Assembly (NCBI GenBank): GCA_902363735.1
Contig: CABJBA010000013.1
Span: 39,912-103,911 of the forward strand
DNA length: 64,000 bases
Source: Clostridiaceae bacterium
Lineage (GTDB): Bacteria > Bacillota > Clostridia > Lachnospirales > Lachnospiraceae
Direction: 5' to 3'
The notes below the pieces were generated by a model. It searched no databases and was not told where the DNA came from. It was given only the letters and a program-made list of their open reading frames with translations. Positions 43,253 through 52,373 of this stretch are shown in pieces (position 1 is the first letter of the stretch; each line of letters opens with the position of its first letter). The translations under genes were made by a program, and so were the position numbers.

Positions 43253-44911
43253 ATGCTGATAAAGAATCCGGTTTTAACAGGTTTTCATCCTGATCCGTCA
43301 ATTATCAGGGTGGAAAATGATTACTATATTGCAACATCAACATTTGAATGGTGGCCAGGGGTATCCATTCATCACTCCAGGGATTTGGTGCATTGGGAAT
43401 TATTGACCTATCCCCTTAGCAGAGTTTCGCAGCTGGATCTCCGTGGTGTTGGGCCTTCCCAGGGAATATGGGCGCCATGTCTTACTTATGATCAGGGAAT
43501 TTATTATCTTGTTTATACGGTAGTGCACTCTTTTTATTGTAATATGTATGATACTAATAATTTTATGGTGATGGCAGAAGATATTATGGGACCCTGGTCA
43601 GAACCAATTGTTTTAAATAATTTTGGTTTTGACCCTTCGTTATATCATGACGATGATGGTAGAAAGTATTTGGTCAGCATGGTTACGGATCACAGAGTGC
43701 CTAAAAAATATGCCGGAAGGCTGATTCTGCAGGAGTACAGCAGTGAAAAAAAGTGTATGATTGGCCAGCCCAAAGAAATCTATGCTGCCAAGGATATTTT
43801 CCTGGAAGGCCCCCATATATTAAAACGCAGTGGATATTATTACTTGCTTTCTGCCGATACAGGAACAGGAGAAGGGCATGGTGAAACAATTCAGCGCTCC
43901 TCTTCCATATGGGGACCTTATGAAATGTATCGGCCGGATACTATTTACAGGACAAGTGATACCGAAGCTTATTCGATTTTAACTACCAGACATCAGCCGG
44001 ATTATCCAATTCAAAAAGCCGGACATTGTGATCTGGTGGAAGCTAAAGATGGAAGCTGGTATTGTGTTTATTTAATGGGAAGACCGTTGAATCAGAGAAA
44101 CCCGGATCATGCATTGCGTTTTCCAGGGTGCCGCAGATATCCGTTGGGAAGGGAGACAGCCATTGTACGGATGGAGTGGACGGAAGAAGGCTGGCTTCAA
44201 TTAGCCAATGGAACCAATCTTCCTGATTTGGAAACTGAAATCAGTGGACATGAACCATATCCGTTTTTATCCAAACCCATAAGAGATCATTTTAATTCAG
44301 GAACTATTGATCTGGAATTCCAGTCACTGCGTATTCCGCTGGATGAATCATTTCTATCTCTGGAGGCTCGTCCGGGCTATTTGAGACTATATGGGCGAGA
44401 GGGCTTAGCTTCTCTTTTTGCTCAAAGTCTGTTAGCCAGACGCTGGACGTCATTTCATTTCCGGGCCGCAGCTAAAGTTGCATTTGATCCGACCGTATTT
44501 AAGCAGATGGCAGGGCTGATTTGTATGTATGATCATGAAAATTACTTATACTTACACATTACTCATGACGAGAATATTGGCAGATGTATATCTATATTGA
44601 AAGCAGAAAATAAAAATTATAGCTATCCTCATGGTTTTATACCGATTGAGGATGGTGAGGTGGAACTGGAAGTGGAAGTACATGAAGAAAAGTTACAGTT
44701 TTATTATAAGTCAAAAACCATGAGTAAACAAAAGATAGGCACCTCCATGGACTGCAGTTTTCTTTCTGATGAAGCCTGTAATCAGGGTTGGTTTACTGGT
44801 GCGATGGTAGGGATGTGTTGTCAGGATTTGACCGGAAACTGTATTTATGCAGATTTTGACTGGTTTGAATATGAAGAACTGGATCTGGGTAAAAGGACAT
44901 CTGGCCGCTAA
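43253..44911 (+). CDS. GH43 family beta-xylosidase/alpha-L-arabinofuranosidase
   Basis: 552 residues. The N-terminal propeller carries the three GH43 carboxylates: Asp14 in LTGFHPDPSIIRVENDYYIA, the pKa-modulating Asp127 in GFDPSLYHDDDGR and the acid Glu185 in FLEGPHILKRSGYYYLL. The C-terminal beta-sandwich (about 350-545) is the one found in subfamily 11/12 XynB-like enzymes. It removes xylose or arabinose from the non-reducing end of short oligosaccharides. No signal peptide, so it is cytosolic. It is the last gene of the glycosidase operon; the 90 bases that follow carry the promoter of the next operon but no clear hairpin terminator. Confidence 0.9.
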   Translation: MLIKNPVLTGFHPDPSIIRVENDYYIATSTFEWWPGVSIHHSRDLVHWELLTYPLSRVSQLDLRGVGPSQGIWAPCLTYDQGIYYLVYTVVHSFYCNMYDTNNFMVMAEDIMGPWSEPIVLNNFGFDPSLYHDDDGRKYLVSMVTDHRVPKKYAGRLILQEYSSEKKCMIGQPKEIYAAKDIFLEGPHILKRSGYYYLLSADTGTGEGHGETIQRSSSIWGPYEMYRPDTIYRTSDTEAYSILTTRHQPDYPIQKAGHCDLVEAKDGSWYCVYLMGRPLNQRNPDHALRFPGCRRYPLGRETAIVRMEWTEEGWLQLANGTNLPDLETEISGHEPYPFLSKPIRDHFNSGTIDLEFQSLRIPLDESFLSLEARPGYLRLYGREGLASLFAQSLLARRWTSFHFRAAAKVAFDPTVFKQMAGLICMYDHENYLYLHITHDENIGRCISILKAENKNYSYPHGFIPIEDGEVELEVEVHEEKLQFYYKSKTMSKQKIGTSMDCSFLSDEACNQGWFTGAMVGMCCQDLTGNCIYADFDWFEYEELDLGKRTSGR

Positions 44912-44924
44912 TTTTTAAATCATA

Positions 44925-44953
44925 TTGCCTAATGCTGCAAAATCCTATATAAT
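44925..44953 (+). promoter_or_regulatory. Sigma-A promoter of the radical SAM-rng operon
   Basis: TTGCCT (44925-44930), 17-base spacer, TATAAT (44948-44953), 52 bases before the start codon at 45006. Confidence 0.8.
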
Positions 44954-44955
44954 TA

Positions 44956-44978
44956 TGCGTAAGTATTGATTTTACGCA
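44956..44978. promoter_or_regulatory. Inverted repeat at the predicted transcription start
   Basis: TGCGTAA (44956-44962) and TTACGCA (44972-44978) are exact inverted copies separated by nine bases, just downstream of the -10 box. It could be an operator or a 5' mRNA hairpin. Confidence 0.5.
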
Positions 44979-45005
44979 ATACAAACAATTATAAGGAAGA
45001 AAGAC

Positions 45006-46871
45006 ATGAGAAAACTAGCTTTAAGCGATGAAATTTTATTAAAGATCCAGCAGCCTGCCCGCTACATAGGCGGTGAGGTCAACATGGCGGTGAAGGACCC
45101 GAAGAAGGTGGACATCCGCTTTGCCATGTGTTTCCCCGATGTCTATGAGATCGGAATGTCCCACTTGGGGATGCAGATTTTATGTGATATGTTTAACCGC
45201 AGAGAGGATATTTACTGTGAGCGCATTTTCTCTCCATGGACGGACTTGGACCAGATTATGCGGGAAGAGAATATTCCTCTTTTTGCCTTGGAGTCCCAGG
45301 ACCCCATTAAGGAATTTGACTTTATAGGAATTACCCTTCAATATGAAATGTGCTATACAAATATTTTACAGGTTTTGGATTTGGGACAAATTCCTCTCCA
45401 TCAGAAGGACCGTGCAGAAGAAGACCCTATTATCATAGGAGGAGGCCCCTGTGCCTACAATCCGGAACCACTGGCGGAATTTTTTGATATGTTCTATATC
45501 GGAGAAGGGGAAACCGTTTACTTTCAGCTCATGGACATATGGAAAGAAAATAAGAAAAATGGCGGAACCCGCAAGAGATTTCTGGAAATGGCTGCAGAGA
45601 TTGACGGTATCTATGTTCCGTCTTTTTATGATGTGACTTATAAAGAAGACGGCACTTTAAAATCCATGAAGCCAAACAATCCCCATGCCAAAGAAACCGT
45701 AACAAAGCAGATGGTTGCCGACATGGATGATGTTTATTATATCGAAAATCCGGTGGTGCCTTTTATTAAAGTGACCCAGGACAGAGTCGTGCTGGAGGTC
45801 ATGAGAGGCTGTATCAGAGGCTGCCGTTTCTGTCAGGCAGGAAATGTTTACCGGCCTTTAAGAGAGCACAGCCTGGAATATTTAAAGGCTTATGCTTCCA
45901 AACTGTTAAAGAGCACAGGACATGAGGAAATTTCATTAAGTTCCTTAAGCTCCAGCGATTACAGCCATTTAGAGGGGATCGTAAATTTTCTGATTGATGA
46001 ATTCAAGGATAAAGGGGTTAATATTTCTCTGCCTTCTCTGCGGATTGACGCATTTTCCCTGGATGTTATGAGTAAGGTTCAGGATATCCGAAAAAGCAGC
46101 CTGACCTTTGCACCAGAGGCCGGTTCCCAGAGACTTCGTGACGTAATTAACAAAGGTCTGTCAGAAGAGGTTATTTTAAAAGGAGCAAGCGAAGCCTTCC
46201 GTGGCGGCTGGAACCGGGTCAAGCTTTATTTTATGCTGGGTCTGCCCACTGAAACCGTAGAGGATATGGAAGGCATTGCAGAGCTGTCAGAAAAGGTAGC
46301 TGAGGTTTACTACGAAATTCCCAAGGATCAGAGAAACGGAAAGGTACAGGTAGTTGCAAGCTCGTCCTTCTTTGTTCCGAAGCCATTTACTCCCTTCCAG
46401 TGGGCTAAGATGTGTACCAATGAGGAATTTCTGCAGAGAGCCTACTTAGTTAAAGACAAGTTCCGGAAAATGCTGAATCAGAAAAGTTTAAAATACAACT
46501 ACCATGAAGCGGATTTAACCATTTTGGAAGGAGTTTTAGCCAGAGGTGACAGGAAAACTTCAGCGTTGGTGGAAGAAGCTTATAAAAACGGTGCCATTTA
46601 TGATTCCTGGTCTGAGCATTTTAAAAATCATATCTGGATGAAAGCCTTTGAAACCTGCGGTCTGGACTCGGACTTTTACACCACCAGGGAAAGAGATTTA
46701 GATGAGGTATTTCCGTGGGATTTCATTGATTCCGGCGTGTCAAAGGAATTTTTAAAGAGAGAGTGGCAGAATGCCATAAACGAAAGTGTTACTCCAAACT
46801 GCCGTCAGCATTGTACGGGGTGCGGGGCCATGAAGTTCAAAGGAGGCGTCTGCTATGAAGCTAAGAATTAA
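45006..46871 (+). CDS. B12-binding-type radical SAM protein (TIGR03960 family)
   Basis: 621 residues. An N-terminal cobalamin-binding-like domain (about 20-190, with PDVYEIGMSHLGMQIL and IIIGGGPCAYNPEPLAEFFD) precedes the radical SAM core with RGCIRGCRFC (three Cys near 269, 273 and 276). The C-terminus has a Cys-rich end CRQHCTGCGAMKFKGGVC, likely a second metal site. The family is always found next to the DUF2344 gene, which overlaps its 3' end by 17 bases here, and the pair is often beside rng. The reaction is not established; RNA modification is a reasonable inference from the neighbours. Confidence 0.9.
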   Translation: MRKLALSDEILLKIQQPARYIGGEVNMAVKDPKKVDIRFAMCFPDVYEIGMSHLGMQILCDMFNRREDIYCERIFSPWTDLDQIMREENIPLFALESQDPIKEFDFIGITLQYEMCYTNILQVLDLGQIPLHQKDRAEEDPIIIGGGPCAYNPEPLAEFFDMFYIGEGETVYFQLMDIWKENKKNGGTRKRFLEMAAEIDGIYVPSFYDVTYKEDGTLKSMKPNNPHAKETVTKQMVADMDDVYYIENPVVPFIKVTQDRVVLEVMRGCIRGCRFCQAGNVYRPLREHSLEYLKAYASKLLKSTGHEEISLSSLSSSDYSHLEGIVNFLIDEFKDKGVNISLPSLRIDAFSLDVMSKVQDIRKSSLTFAPEAGSQRLRDVINKGLSEEVILKGASEAFRGGWNRVKLYFMLGLPTETVEDMEGIAELSEKVAEVYYEIPKDQRNGKVQVVASSSFFVPKPFTPFQWAKMCTNEEFLQRAYLVKDKFRKMLNQKSLKYNYHEADLTILEGVLARGDRKTSALVEEAYKNGAIYDSWSEHFKNHIWMKAFETCGLDSDFYTTRERDLDEVFPWDFIDSGVSKEFLKREWQNAINESVTPNCRQHCTGCGAMKFKGGVCYEAKN

Positions 46872-47562
46872 ATTTTCCAAACAGGGCCCGGTGAAATTTG
46901 TGGGACATCTGGACATTATGCGTTATTTTCAGAAAGCCATCAGAAGGGCTGATATTGATATTAAATATAGTGAGGGCTTCAGTCCTCATCAGGTCATGTC
47001 CTTTGCCGCACCTTTGGGTGTAGGACTTACAAGCAACGGGGAGTATATGGACATTGAGGTAAGCTCCATGGCAGACTGCCAGATTCTCATGGATCAGTTA
47101 AATGGGACCATGGCTGAAGGAATTCAGGTCACAGATTGCCGCATCCTGGAGGAAAGGGCAAAAAATGCCATGTCCTTGGTTGCTGCTGCGGATTATACAC
47201 TGATGTTCCGGAAAGGGAAAGAGCCTGAGAATATGGAGGACTTTTTTAAGGGTCTTTTGGAATTTATCTCCCAGGAGCAAATCCTTACCATCAAAAAGAC
47301 GAAAAAGGGTGAAAGGGAGGTTGATTTAAAAGCCTCTGTCTATGAACTTTCCGTAACGGACGGGACCATTTTCATGAAGGTATCTGCCGGAAGTGCAAAT
47401 AACCTAAAACCTGAGCTGGTAATGGAAACATACTACCAGTGGAGAGGGCAGGAATGTCCTGAATTCGCCTTTCATATTCAAAGGGAAGAGGTCTATGGAA
47501 ACACCGGAGATGAAGTGACCCCGGTTCTGGTGCCTCTGGGCCTCATAGGAGAACTCCAGTGA
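46855..47562 (+). CDS. Radical SAM-linked protein, DUF2344 (TIGR03936)
   Basis: 235 residues with the family start LRIKFSKQGPVKFVGHLDIMRYFQKAIRRADIDIKYSEGFSPHQVMSFAAPLGVG. No catalytic Cys cluster is seen. The partner radical SAM protein is encoded immediately upstream with overlap, so the two probably form a complex. AAAGGAGGCG lies eight bases before the ATG, inside the upstream gene. Confidence 0.88.
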   Translation: MKLRIKFSKQGPVKFVGHLDIMRYFQKAIRRADIDIKYSEGFSPHQVMSFAAPLGVGLTSNGEYMDIEVSSMADCQILMDQLNGTMAEGIQVTDCRILEERAKNAMSLVAAADYTLMFRKGKEPENMEDFFKGLLEFISQEQILTIKKTKKGEREVDLKASVYELSVTDGTIFMKVSAGSANNLKPELVMETYYQWRGQECPEFAFHIQREEVYGNTGDEVTPVLVPLGLIGELQ

Positions 47563-48743
47563 ATAAGCTGATTATAACCAGGTGGAAGGGAGCCATCCTT
47601 ACGCTGCTTCAATCTGAAAGGGAAACTCTTCAGATTGATGTAGAGCCTGATGGTGACAGTTCCATCTTGGGAAATATATATATAGGAAAAGTGAGTAATA
47701 TTGTTAAAAATATCGATTCAGCCTTTGTGGATATGGGCGGCGGACGGACAGGGTATTTAAGTCTGTCCGATAATTTTCTACATTTTGCGGGGAACCGTTC
47801 CTCTGACGGAAAGCTGCGCCAGGGAGATGAAATTGTAATTCAGGTGGAGAGGGATGCTGTAAAGACAAAGGCTCCTGTCCTGACGGGGAATTTGAATTTT
47901 ACAGGCCGTTATTTTGTTCTGACCTCAGGGAAAAAACAGATCGGATTTTCTTCCAAGATCACAGATTCCGCCTGGAAGCAGGAACTCAAACCTTATCTGG
48001 AAGGGTTAAAGGATGAAGATTTTGGAATTATAGTCCGGACCAATGCTCCCGGCGCTTCAAAAACAGAACTGGAACTGGAGCTTGTACAGCTTAAAGAAAC
48101 CTTCCGTAAAGTGATGGACAGTGCCGGAAACAGGACGTGCTACAGCCTTCTTTACCGTTCTGATCCCCCCTATCTAACCGGACTGAGGGACAGTCTAAAG
48201 GCCTCTTTGGAGGAAATAATCACGGATGAACCAGATATTTATGAAGCTGTAAAATCATATTTAGCCTGTTATCAGCCGGAAGATTTAAAGCGTCTTACTT
48301 TATATGAAGACAGCCTTCTGCCATTAGGAAAGCTGCACCGTATTGAAAAGACTATGGAAGAGGCTCTGGGCAAACGGGTCTGGCTTAAATCAGGAGGTTA
48401 TCTGGTTATAGAGCCTACAGAAGCCCTATCCGTAATTGATGTGAATACAGGAAAGTATTCCGGGAAAAAGACGCTGCGTGATACCATTATGAAAATAAAT
48501 CTGGAAGCCGCCCAGGAGATCGGACACCAGTTACGTCTGAGAAATTTATCGGGAATTATTATTATCGATTTTATAGATATGGAAGCAGAAGAGGACAAAA
48601 AGGCTCTTATGGAACGCCTGAAGGAAATTTTCTCCAGGGATCCGGTCAAAACTACAGTTGTTGAAATGACGAAATTAAATCTGGTGGAGGTGACCAGGAA
48701 AAAAATACGCAAGCCCCTTTATGAACAGGTATCGCAGATATAA
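47559..48743 (+). CDS. rng: Ribonuclease G/E family protein, short form
   Basis: 394 residues. The S1 RNA-binding domain (about 35-120) is inserted in the N-terminal RNase H-like part: GNIYIGKVSNIVKNIDSAFVDMGGGRTGYLSL. The DNase I-like catalytic part has IDVNTGKYSGKKTLRDTI (first catalytic Asp near 294) and LSGIIIIDFIDM (second catalytic Asp near 338). The protein ends 15 or so residues after MTKLNLVEVTRKKIRKPLYEQ, exactly where E. coli RNase G and E have the zinc-link CPxC segment, which is missing. The start is GTG 47559, overlapping the previous stop. It should be an endoribonuclease for rRNA or mRNA 5' ends. Confidence 0.88.
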   Translation: MNKLIITRWKGAILTLLQSERETLQIDVEPDGDSSILGNIYIGKVSNIVKNIDSAFVDMGGGRTGYLSLSDNFLHFAGNRSSDGKLRQGDEIVIQVERDAVKTKAPVLTGNLNFTGRYFVLTSGKKQIGFSSKITDSAWKQELKPYLEGLKDEDFGIIVRTNAPGASKTELELELVQLKETFRKVMDSAGNRTCYSLLYRSDPPYLTGLRDSLKASLEEIITDEPDIYEAVKSYLACYQPEDLKRLTLYEDSLLPLGKLHRIEKTMEEALGKRVWLKSGGYLVIEPTEALSVIDVNTGKYSGKKTLRDTIMKINLEAAQEIGHQLRLRNLSGIIIIDFIDMEAEEDKKALMERLKEIFSRDPVKTTVVEMTKLNLVEVTRKKIRKPLYEQVSQI

Positions 48744-48757
48744 GGAGAAGGTTTATT

Positions 48758-50113
48758 ATGAAAATTATTATTGTAGGCTGCGGAAAAGTAGGAACCACCC
48801 TGGCAGAGCAGCTGAACAGAGAAAATCACGACATTATGCTGATTGATAAAAATGCCAGTGTCATAAATTCCATTACAGAAAGATTTGACGTGATGGGAAT
48901 TGTGGGAAACGGAGCTGTTTATCAGGTACAGATAGAGGCTGGAATTAAGGAAACGGACCTGTTGATTGCCACTACAAATTCTGACGAGCTCAATATGCTT
49001 TGCTGTCTGATTGCAAAAAAAGCTGGAAACTGTCACACCATTGCAAGAATCCGGAATCCGGAATACGATTCTGAAGTCCGCTATATCAGGGAAGAGCTTG
49101 GTCTGTCTCTGGCTATCAATCCGGAAATGGCCGCTGCCCTTGAAATATCAAGGCTCCTTCGTTTCCCTTCGGCAATTAAAGTCGATACCTTTGCAAAAGG
49201 AAGAGTTGAGATCATGAAATTCCTGGTACCGGAGCATTCGGTTCTTCATAATATGCCGGTGCGTGATGTTTTCAGAAAACTTAACTGCCATGTCCTGATA
49301 TGTGCCATTGAACATGAAAATGATGTCATTATTCCCGATGGAAATTCTATTATAACGACAGGAGATAAGATTTCATTTATTGCCTCTCCTGCGGAAGCCA
49401 ATCACTTCTTTAAACATGTAGGAATCGATAATAATGTTGTTAAATCAGTTCTTCTGGCAGGAGGCGGCAAAATCACTTATTACATTGCCAAAATTCTGGA
49501 GCATACCAAGATCAAGGTAAAGATTCTGGAGAACCGTATAGAGCGATGCAATGAATTGAGCGAGCTGCTCCCAAAGGCAATGATTATCTATGGCGACGCC
49601 ACCAACCAGGAACTGTTGCTTCAGGAAGGAATCCAACAAATCGATGCCTTTGCGTCTCTGACTGGTTTTGATGAAGAAAACATCATGCTTTCCCTTTATG
49701 CCGCAAGCCAGTCAAAGGCCAAGCTTATCACCAAGATAAATAGGATTGCATTTGAAAATGTCATTGATTCCATGAATTTGGGCAGCGTGATATATCCCAA
49801 GCTGATTACGGCTGAAATCATTCTCCGGTATGTCCGGGCCATGCAGAATTCTATGGGAAGCAATGTGGAGACTCTTTATAAAATTGTGGCAGACCGGGCA
49901 GAAGCCTTAGAATTCCGTGTGGCAAATGAACCCTCCATTGTAAGAATACCCCTGGAAAAGCTAGAACTTAAGAAAAATCTTCTGGTAGCCTGCATCAACC
50001 GTAAAGGACGCATCATCAGTCCCCGCGGAAAGGATACCATAGAAGAGGGAGACCGTGTAGTAGTGGTTACCACTGTAACCGGCCTCAATGATCTGAAGGA
50101 TATACTAAGGTAG
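48758..50113 (+). CDS. trkA: Trk potassium uptake system, NAD-binding protein TrkA
   Basis: 451 residues with two tandem RCK modules. The first Rossmann domain begins MKIIIVGCGKVGTTLAEQL and has DIMLIDKN; its TrkA-C part follows at about 140-220. The second begins VLLAGGGKITYYIAKIL near 228 with a second TrkA-C at about 365-450. TrkA gates the TrkH channel in response to nucleotides. AAGGAGAAGG precedes the ATG. It is followed by trkH after 15 bases. Confidence 0.95.
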   Translation: MKIIIVGCGKVGTTLAEQLNRENHDIMLIDKNASVINSITERFDVMGIVGNGAVYQVQIEAGIKETDLLIATTNSDELNMLCCLIAKKAGNCHTIARIRNPEYDSEVRYIREELGLSLAINPEMAAALEISRLLRFPSAIKVDTFAKGRVEIMKFLVPEHSVLHNMPVRDVFRKLNCHVLICAIEHENDVIIPDGNSIITTGDKISFIASPAEANHFFKHVGIDNNVVKSVLLAGGGKITYYIAKILEHTKIKVKILENRIERCNELSELLPKAMIIYGDATNQELLLQEGIQQIDAFASLTGFDEENIMLSLYAASQSKAKLITKINRIAFENVIDSMNLGSVIYPKLITAEIILRYVRAMQNSMGSNVETLYKIVADRAEALEFRVANEPSIVRIPLEKLELKKNLLVACINRKGRIISPRGKDTIEEGDRVVVVTTVTGLNDLKDILR

Positions 50114-50128
50114 AAAAGGCGGCAGATT

Positions 50129-51571
50129 ATGAATAAAAAAATAATTATTTATCTTTTAGGCTGGATATTGATCATAGAGGCTGTCTTCATGCTGTTTCCA
50201 TGTATTGTTGCTTTGATTTATAAGGAAACCAGCGGCATTTGGTTTGCTGCTGTCATGGCTGTTTGCGGAGGCATCGGGCTTGTCTGCATTCATAAAAAAC
50301 CCGAAAATCTGGTTTTTTTTGCAAAGGAAGGCTTTGTATCCGTATCCCTAAGCTGGATTGTCTTAAGTTTTTTTGGCGCATTGCCATTTTATTTAAGCGG
50401 GGAGATTCCCCGGTTTGAAGATGCCATGTTTGAGATCATTTCCGGCTTTACCACCACAGGAGCTAGTATACTGACAGATGTGGAATCTCTTTCAAAGTGT
50501 ATGATCATGTGGAGAAGCGTTACTCATTGGATCGGAGGAATGGGAGTTTTAGTATTTATCCTATCTATCCTTCCTCTTGCCGGCGGTTACAACATGTATA
50601 TTATGAAAGCAGAAAGCCCGGGGCCTTCTGTAGGAAAACTGGTTCCCAAGGTGCGTACAACAGCCAAAATTCTTTATAAAATATATTTATTTATGACAGT
50701 GCTTCAAATACTTCTTTTATTGATAGGGGGAATGCCTCTGTTTGATTCCCTGGCAATCAGCTTCGGAACGGCAGGCACTGGAGGCTTTGGTATTAAAAAT
50801 GACAGTATGGCCTTCTATAACAGCTATTACCTTCAGGGCGTTGTCACAGTATTTATGATTTTATTCGGTATAAACTTCAATGTATATTATCTTTTTTTAA
50901 TCCGTCATCCTAAAGAAGCATTCCGATGTGAGGAAGCCAGAGCTTATCTTGGTATTATTGCAGGTTCCATCTTACTCATTACCTTAAACATTAGAGGAAG
51001 TTTTGAGAATATTTTTTCTGCCTTTCATCATGCGGCATTCCAGGTCGGGTCCATTATCACCACGACAGGATATTCTACCGTTGATTTTGATTTATGGCCC
51101 GAATTCTCAAAAGGAATACTGGTAGTTCTTATGTTTATTGGTGCATGTGCAGGCAGTACGGGTGGTGGATTTAAAGTATCCCGTGTGGTTATCCTGTTAA
51201 AGGCGATAAAAAAAGAATTGGGATCACTGATTCATCCGAGGAGTGTTAAAATATTAAAACTGGAGGGAAAGCCGATTGAACACAATGTGATGCGGTCCAT
51301 TAATACTTTTCTGGGCGCATACATTCTGATTTTCACTTCATCTGTTCTGGTTGTAAGCCTGGATAATTTTGACCTGACCACAAACTTTACTGCCGTTGCC
51401 GCAACATTTAACAACATTGGTCCGGGGCTTGGAGGCGCAGGGCCTCTTCAGAATTTTTCGCATTTTTCACCATTATCCAAAATGGTTATGATGTTTGATA
51501 TGCTGGCGGGACGTCTGGAGGTATTCCCCATGCTGCTTCTTTTTGCTCCGTCCACGTGGAAGAACAGTTAA
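50129..51571 (+). CDS. trkH: Trk potassium uptake system, membrane subunit TrkH
   Basis: 480 residues with about ten to twelve membrane helices and four pore loops carrying the selectivity Gly residues: SGFTTTGASILTD near 108, GTAGTGGFG near 214, TTTGYSTVDF near 310 and FNNIGPGLGGAG near 430. The HWIGGMGVLVFIL helix near 133 is characteristic. It conducts K+ with TrkA. It ends with GRLEVFPMLLLFAPSTW, the usual TrkH terminus. Confidence 0.95.
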   Translation: MNKKIIIYLLGWILIIEAVFMLFPCIVALIYKETSGIWFAAVMAVCGGIGLVCIHKKPENLVFFAKEGFVSVSLSWIVLSFFGALPFYLSGEIPRFEDAMFEIISGFTTTGASILTDVESLSKCMIMWRSVTHWIGGMGVLVFILSILPLAGGYNMYIMKAESPGPSVGKLVPKVRTTAKILYKIYLFMTVLQILLLLIGGMPLFDSLAISFGTAGTGGFGIKNDSMAFYNSYYLQGVVTVFMILFGINFNVYYLFLIRHPKEAFRCEEARAYLGIIAGSILLITLNIRGSFENIFSAFHHAAFQVGSIITTTGYSTVDFDLWPEFSKGILVVLMFIGACAGSTGGGFKVSRVVILLKAIKKELGSLIHPRSVKILKLEGKPIEHNVMRSINTFLGAYILIFTSSVLVVSLDNFDLTTNFTAVAATFNNIGPGLGGAGPLQNFSHFSPLSKMVMMFDMLAGRLEVFPMLLLFAPSTWKNS

Positions 51572-51607
51572 ATAAGCAGGTGAAATTTTCTTTTTTATAA
51601 AAAAATA

Positions 51608-51636
51608 TTGACACGACTGTTTTGGAGTGATATATT
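51608..51636 (+). promoter_or_regulatory. Sigma-A promoter of rplU-prp-rpmA
   Basis: TTGACA (51608-51613), 17-base spacer, TATATT (51631-51636), near-consensus, 85 bases before rplU. Confidence 0.88.
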
Positions 51637-51642
51637 AATACA

Positions 51643-51720
51643 GTATGCCGCACAATGAGGTTTAAAAGTCTCTTTTTAAGAGCACCACAGTTGGCGAGTA
51701 ATGATAATAGGAGGTGCCAT
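51643..51720 (+). ncRNA. Ribosomal protein L21 mRNA leader (autoregulatory)
   Basis: The leader holds TGCCGCACAATGAGG, then AAAAGTCTC with TTTTTAAGAG able to form a hairpin, then GCACCACAGTTGGCGAG, just before the rplU ribosome site. This block order is as I remember the L21 leader of Firmicutes, a structured region thought to bind L21 for feedback. The call rests on position and motif memory. Confidence 0.65.
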
Positions 51721-52029
51721 ATGTACGCAATTATTGCAACAGGTGGTAAGCAGTACAAAGTAGCGGAAGGCGATATCATTAAAGTAGAAAAGCTTGGTGT
51801 TGACGCTGGTGATGCTGTCACATTTGACCAGGTACTTGTTGTAAACAATGGAGAATTATCCGTTGGCTGCCCAACCGTAGCAGGTGCTACCGTAACAGGT
51901 ACAGTTGTGAAAGAAGGCAAGGCTAAGAAGGTAATTGTTTACAAGTATAAGCGTAAAACTGGATACCATAAGAAAAATGGTCACAGACAGTCTTATACAC
52001 AGGTTAAGATCGAAAAGATCAACGCTTAA
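51721..52029 (+). CDS. rplU: 50S ribosomal protein L21
   Basis: 102 residues from ATG 51721, which has AGGAGGTG eight bases upstream and gives the conserved [18 protein letters not shown] start. A longer frame from 51655 would run through the leader RNA and is not real. The end [24 protein letters not shown] is the rRNA-binding tail. L21 binds 23S rRNA near L20. The first gene of the L21-Prp-L27 operon. Confidence 0.97.
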   Translation: MYAIIATGGKQYKVAEGDIIKVEKLGVDAGDAVTFDQVLVVNNGELSVGCPTVAGATVTGTVVKEGKAKKVIVYKYKRKTGYHKKNGHRQSYTQVKIEKINA

Positions 52030-52031
52030 TT

Positions 52032-52370
52032 ATGATAATAGTAACCGTATTTGCTGATTCCAAACAGCATTATACAGGAATCCGGATGCTGGGACATGCA
52101 GGTCTGGCAGATGATCCGCAGGAAGGACAGGAACTGGTTTGTGCCGCAGTATCGGCTCTTACCTTTAATATGGTCAACAGCGTGGAGCATTTTACAGAAG
52201 ATTCCTTTGAAGTGGAAGAAGAGGAAACATCAGCTTCCTTTCAATTCCGTTTTGCTTCAGATGCAGGTTTAGAATCACAGCTCCTTATGAATTCTCTTAT
52301 ATTTGGAGTACAGAATATAGAGGAAGAGTATGGAGAACCATATATTAAAATCCTATTTGAGGAGGTGTAA
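52032..52370 (+). CDS. prp: Ribosomal-processing cysteine protease Prp (YsxB)
   Basis: 112 residues. The catalytic dyad lies in GHAGLADDPQEGQELVCAAVSALT: His near 22 and Cys near 37. Prp cleaves the N-terminal extension of L27 in Firmicutes so that its N-terminus can reach the peptidyl transferase centre. The L27 encoded four bases downstream has exactly such an extension. It lies between rplU and rpmA, the standard place. Confidence 0.95.
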   Translation: MIIVTVFADSKQHYTGIRMLGHAGLADDPQEGQELVCAAVSALTFNMVNSVEHFTEDSFEVEEEETSASFQFRFASDAGLESQLLMNSLIFGVQNIEEEYGEPYIKILFEEV

Positions 52371-52373
52371 GCA

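Noticed and set aside
51655..51720. N-terminal extension of L21 by 22 residues
   Set aside because: It would translate the L21 leader RNA. ATG 51721 has the ribosome site and the conserved L21 start.
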